A DNA stretch of 7,436 nucleotides. Source: an uncultured Actinoplanes sp. (GTDB lineage: Bacteria; Actinomycetota; Actinomycetes; Mycobacteriales; Micromonosporaceae). The stretch lies in contig NZ_CAKUCL010000317.1 of the NCBI RefSeq assembly GCF_934643405.1, positions 1-7,436 on the forward strand, written 5' to 3'. The notes below the pieces were generated by a model, which did no database searches, was not told the DNA's origin, and saw nothing but the letters and a program-made list of their open reading frames with translations. Position 1 is the stretch's first letter; every line of letters starts with the position of its first letter. This document shows positions 5,430 to 7,436 of this stretch, piece by piece. The position numbers were made by a program, and so were the translations under genes.

Positions 5430-7166
5430 TCACCAGCGGAAGGCCGTGCCCCGGGCGGTGCTGCTGATCGTGCGGCCGTCGCGTTCGTAGCGGTAGGACA
5501 GCACGACGGCGTAGTCATGACCGCGGGCCGGGTTCGCCGAGGCCGGCCCGCAGGTGCGGGTGGGGGCGCTCCCGGTGTAGCTCAGGCCGGCGCACGTCTT
5601 CGGCCCGGCCACGGTGCGTCCGCTGCCGGCGTCCTGCAGGCTCACCGTCAGGTCGGCGGTGGCGCCGCCCGGGCCGGTGACCGATCCGCGGAACTGGATG
5701 TCGCGTCCGAGCATGTGACACGGCGACACCGCGAGCGGCGTCTTGCTGCCGAAGTCGATGGCGAACCGCTGGGCGCATTGCCACGGGCCGTACGGCTTCG
5801 CCTCCGGCTGCGGCGACCGGGGCAGGCCGGGCGGCTCGGGTGCGGTTTTCGTCCGTACGGGAACCGAAGCGCTCGGCCGCACGGAAGCCGGACGCGGCGG
5901 CACCTGCTGGACCGGCACCCGGCCGGCCGTCTGTTGCTGGGCGACGGTCGCGGTGCCACGCCGGGGCGCCGCCTGCGGAGCGCGATGCGTGACCTGGGCG
6001 GTGGGAGCGGCGAGCACCTGCGGGGTCTCGGCGGGTTCGCCGTCCGCGCGCCCGAAGTTCCAGGCGATCGTGGCCACCGCGGAGGCCGCCATGGCGCTCG
6101 CGATCAGAGCCATGGTCGCCCCCGGACGTGCCCATCGCCAGCTGGGCGGCTGGTTACGCCGCTGCTGCCGTGCCCGGCGTGGCTCGGGGACGACCGACTT
6201 CGGCGCCTCGATCCTCTCGGCCGGCTCGGGCTCGGCGGGCGGCGGCTCCGGGCTGGGCAGGGCCGCCACCCGGTCGAAGCGCCGCGACACGTCGGAGAGA
6301 TCCGCGACCAGCTCGGCGGCGCTGGGCCGCAGGCGCGGCTTCTGCTCCATGCACGACATGATCACGTCCCAGAGTGCGTCCGGGATGCCCGGCCGTCGCT
6401 GAGGGTGGCCGTCCATGTGCCGGCGCATCAGGTCGGGAATCGAGTCGCTGCGGTACGGCGGATGGCCGCTCACCATCTCGTAGAGGAGCACGCCGAGCGC
6501 GTACACGTCGGTCGCCGGACTCGCGGTGACCCCGTGGAACGCCTCCGGCGCCATGTAGTGCGGGGTGCCGACCACCGCGTTGGGCGTGGTCATGCTGGGC
6601 GTGTTGAGGATGCGGGCGACGCCGAAGTCGGTCAGCCGGGTGTCCAGCCGGCCGCTCTTGTCGGTCTGGAGCAGGATGTTGTCCGGCTTGAGGTCGCGGT
6701 GCACGATGCCGAGCTCGTGCGCCTCGGCCAGCGCCGCCGCCACCTGCGCCGCGAGCCGGGCCGCCTCGCCGGCCGGCACGGTGTGGTGCTCGCGCAGGTG
6801 GTCACGCAGGCTGCCGCCGCTGACCAGGTCCATCACCAGTCCCAGCGTCTCGCCCACGCTGAACAGGTCGCGGACGCGCACCACGTTGCGGTGGCGCAGC
6901 ATCAGCAGGATGGTCCGCTCCTGCACGAAGCGGGTGACCAGCTTTGGCTGGCGCAGCAGGCTCTCGTGCAGCAGCTTCACCGCGACCGGCTCGCCCGACG
7001 CGCGGTCCACGCCCCGCCACACGGTCCCGGTGGCGCCCTGGCCGATGGGTTGCACGAGGATGTACGAGCTGCCGACGCACCGTCCGCTCAGGTCCATGGT
7101 CGAAGCGCCGTCCGATTCGGCGCGTGCGCCGCTGCTCGTACGATCCCTCGTGCGATCCTGAGTCAC
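5430..7166 (-). CDS. PknB-type transmembrane Ser/Thr protein kinase
   Basis: Receptor-like Hanks-type kinase of 578 residues. The kinase domain at about 35-295 is complete: glycine loop GQGATG (42-47), K64 in VAVK, the alpha-C glutamate E83, HRDLKPDN (156-163) with catalytic D158, DFG (180-182), an activation loop with T193, T194 and T201, and APE (206-208). A Pro/Glu/Arg-rich juxtamembrane segment follows (about 300-348), then one membrane span at about 350-371, a Pro/Gln/Ala-rich extracytoplasmic stalk (about 375-458) and a beta-rich C-terminal domain (about 461-578) with cysteines 464, 483, 525 and 539. There are no PASTA repeats, so the ligand should differ from that of PknB. I chose the GTG at 7166 because GGAGGG lies seven bases upstream; a TTG at 7229 would add 21 residues without support. 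The divergent EF-Tu gene follows on the same strand after 236 bp. Confidence 0.92.
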   Translation of the reverse strand: MTQDRTRDRTSSGARAESDGASTMDLSGRCVGSSYILVQPIGQGATGTVWRGVDRASGEPVAVKLLHESLLRQPKLVTRFVQERTILLMLRHRNVVRVRDLFSVGETLGLVMDLVSGGSLRDHLREHHTVPAGEAARLAAQVAAALAEAHELGIVHRDLKPDNILLQTDKSGRLDTRLTDFGVARILNTPSMTTPNAVVGTPHYMAPEAFHGVTASPATDVYALGVLLYEMVSGHPPYRSDSIPDLMRRHMDGHPQRRPGIPDALWDVIMSCMEQKPRLRPSAAELVADLSDVSRRFDRVAALPSPEPPPAEPEPAERIEAPKSVVPEPRRARQQRRNQPPSWRWARPGATMALIASAMAASAVATIAWNFGRADGEPAETPQVLAAPTAQVTHRAPQAAPRRGTATVAQQQTAGRVPVQQVPPRPASVRPSASVPVRTKTAPEPPGLPRSPQPEAKPYGPWQCAQRFAIDFGSKTPLAVSPCHMLGRDIQFRGSVTGPGGATADLTVSLQDAGSGRTVAGPKTCAGLSYTGSAPTRTCGPASANPARGHDYAVVLSYRYERDGRTISSTARGTAFRW

Positions 7167-7173
7167 AGGTGGT

Positions 7174-7179
7174 CCCTCC
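7174..7179 (-). promoter_or_regulatory. Ribosome binding site of the kinase gene
   Basis: GGAGGG on the minus strand, seven bases before the GTG at 7166. It is the strongest Shine-Dalgarno match in the window and decides the kinase start. Confidence 0.75.
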
Positions 7180-7199
7180 GAAGTCGGCAGTGCCCCGGA

Positions 7200-7229
7200 A
7201 TCTTGCTGTTTGTCCGGATCGCCTGGCAA
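7200..7229 (-). promoter_or_regulatory. Possible kinase promoter
   Basis: On the minus strand TTGCCA (7229-7224) and CAAGAT (7205-7200) are separated by 18 bases. They would place the transcript start about 25 bases before the GTG at 7166. The -10 match is weak; pattern only. Confidence 0.22.
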
Positions 7230-7311
7230 GCCCTGCCGCCCGAGTTCGCACCTTTGGTCGGAGTCCCGCGCTTCCCGTTACCCTCTCCCCGCCGCAGTCG
7301 TTCCGCAGTTC

Positions 7312-7354
7312 GTGTGGGGAGTCCCGCCGCCCCGGGCGGCGGGACGCCCCACAC
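7312..7354. terminator. Very strong 19-bp hairpin between receiver-domain gene and kinase
   Basis: GTGTGGGG (7312-7319) pairs with CCCCACAC (7347-7354). After one A/G mismatch, GTCCCGCCGCC (7321-7331) pairs with GGCGGCGGGAC (7335-7345) around a three-base loop. It lies just after the receiver-domain end on the minus strand, where a terminator is expected. There is no U-tract. It would fold on either strand. Confidence 0.65.
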
Positions 7355-7365
7355 TGAAGGCAGTC

Positions 7366-7436
7366 GGTCGGTTGCGGACCGCACAGCGTGCGGATCGCGC
7401 CCAGCAGCGTCGACCGGGTGAACGGCTTCTCGATCA
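7366..7436 (-). CDS. C-terminal end of a response-regulator receiver domain, rest outside window
   Basis: The minus strand from the window edge reads IEKPFTRSTLLGAIRTLCG. This is the typical end of a receiver (REC) domain: the conserved Lys-Pro pair with an aromatic, then the last amphipathic helix. The codons for these residues end almost only in G or C. The gene could encode a stand-alone regulator or the C-terminal receiver of a hybrid sensor kinase; the rest lies outside. The end is unclear, because the frame has no stop before the hairpin at 7312-7354 and stays open to 6802, inside the kinase gene. I therefore mark only the recognisable part. A lost stop, a frameshift or an assembly error are all possible. 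Confidence 0.5.

Noticed and set aside
7167..7229. TTG start at 7229 for the kinase
   Set aside because: No Shine-Dalgarno sequence before it, and GGAGGG is correctly spaced before GTG 7166.
5229..7421. 730-codon plus-strand open frame across the kinase
   Set aside because: Antisense shadow of the kinase gene; composition is Arg/Gly/Ala/His and there is no start context.

Overview
The window looks like chromosomal DNA of a high-GC actinomycete. Codons end mostly in G or C, GTG starts are common, and it carries a large one-transmembrane Ser/Thr kinase, a divergent second-type EF-Tu and a pterin-dehydratase/VOC fusion. Micromonosporaceae (Actinoplanes or Micromonospora type) would fit, but the genus cannot be settled by reading alone.

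Layout, left to right. (1) 3-320 (+): the 3' end of a Ser/Thr/Pro-repeat protein that starts outside the window. (2) 321-392: a short regulatory gap with an inverted repeat that covers the ribosome binding site of the next gene. (3) 393-2705 (+): a secreted, modular GH30 glycoside hydrolase (signal peptide, Gly/Thr/Ser linker, GH30 domain, Ig-like domain, CBM6-like module). (4) 2687-3325 (-): a HAD-family sugar-phosphate phosphatase or phosphomutase, converging on and overlapping the GH30 gene. (5) 3378-4013 (+): a pterin-4a-carbinolamine dehydratase fused to a VOC domain, divergent from the HAD gene. (6) 4003-5193 (-): a divergent elongation factor Tu, converging on and overlapping the dehydratase gene. 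(7) 5194-5429: a leader or intergenic stretch with a perfect 10-bp hairpin. (8) 5430-7166 (-): a PknB-type Ser/Thr kinase with one membrane span and a cysteine-containing extracytoplasmic domain. (9) 7167-7365: a kinase leader with a very strong hairpin, then the last codons of a probable response-regulator receiver domain running off the window (-).

The most interesting gene is the EF-Tu. It keeps all GTPase motifs. At positions tied to elfamycin resistance in E. coli EF-Tu it differs from the canonical sequence for all three classical inhibitor classes: Q124R (kirromycin), G275A (GE2270A), and R230K plus R333H (pulvomycin). It also changes two residues of the aminoacyl side-chain pocket (D216N, F218L) and has no cysteine at all. 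This matches the behaviour published for Streptomyces ramocissimus EF-Tu3, which resists three inhibitor classes. A conditional, drug-tolerant backup EF-Tu is therefore the best reading.

The receiver-domain gene, kinase and EF-Tu lie on one strand and could form a signalling-to-translation neighbourhood, but hairpins separate them and cotranscription is not shown. The GH30, HAD and dehydratase genes have no evident functional link to them.
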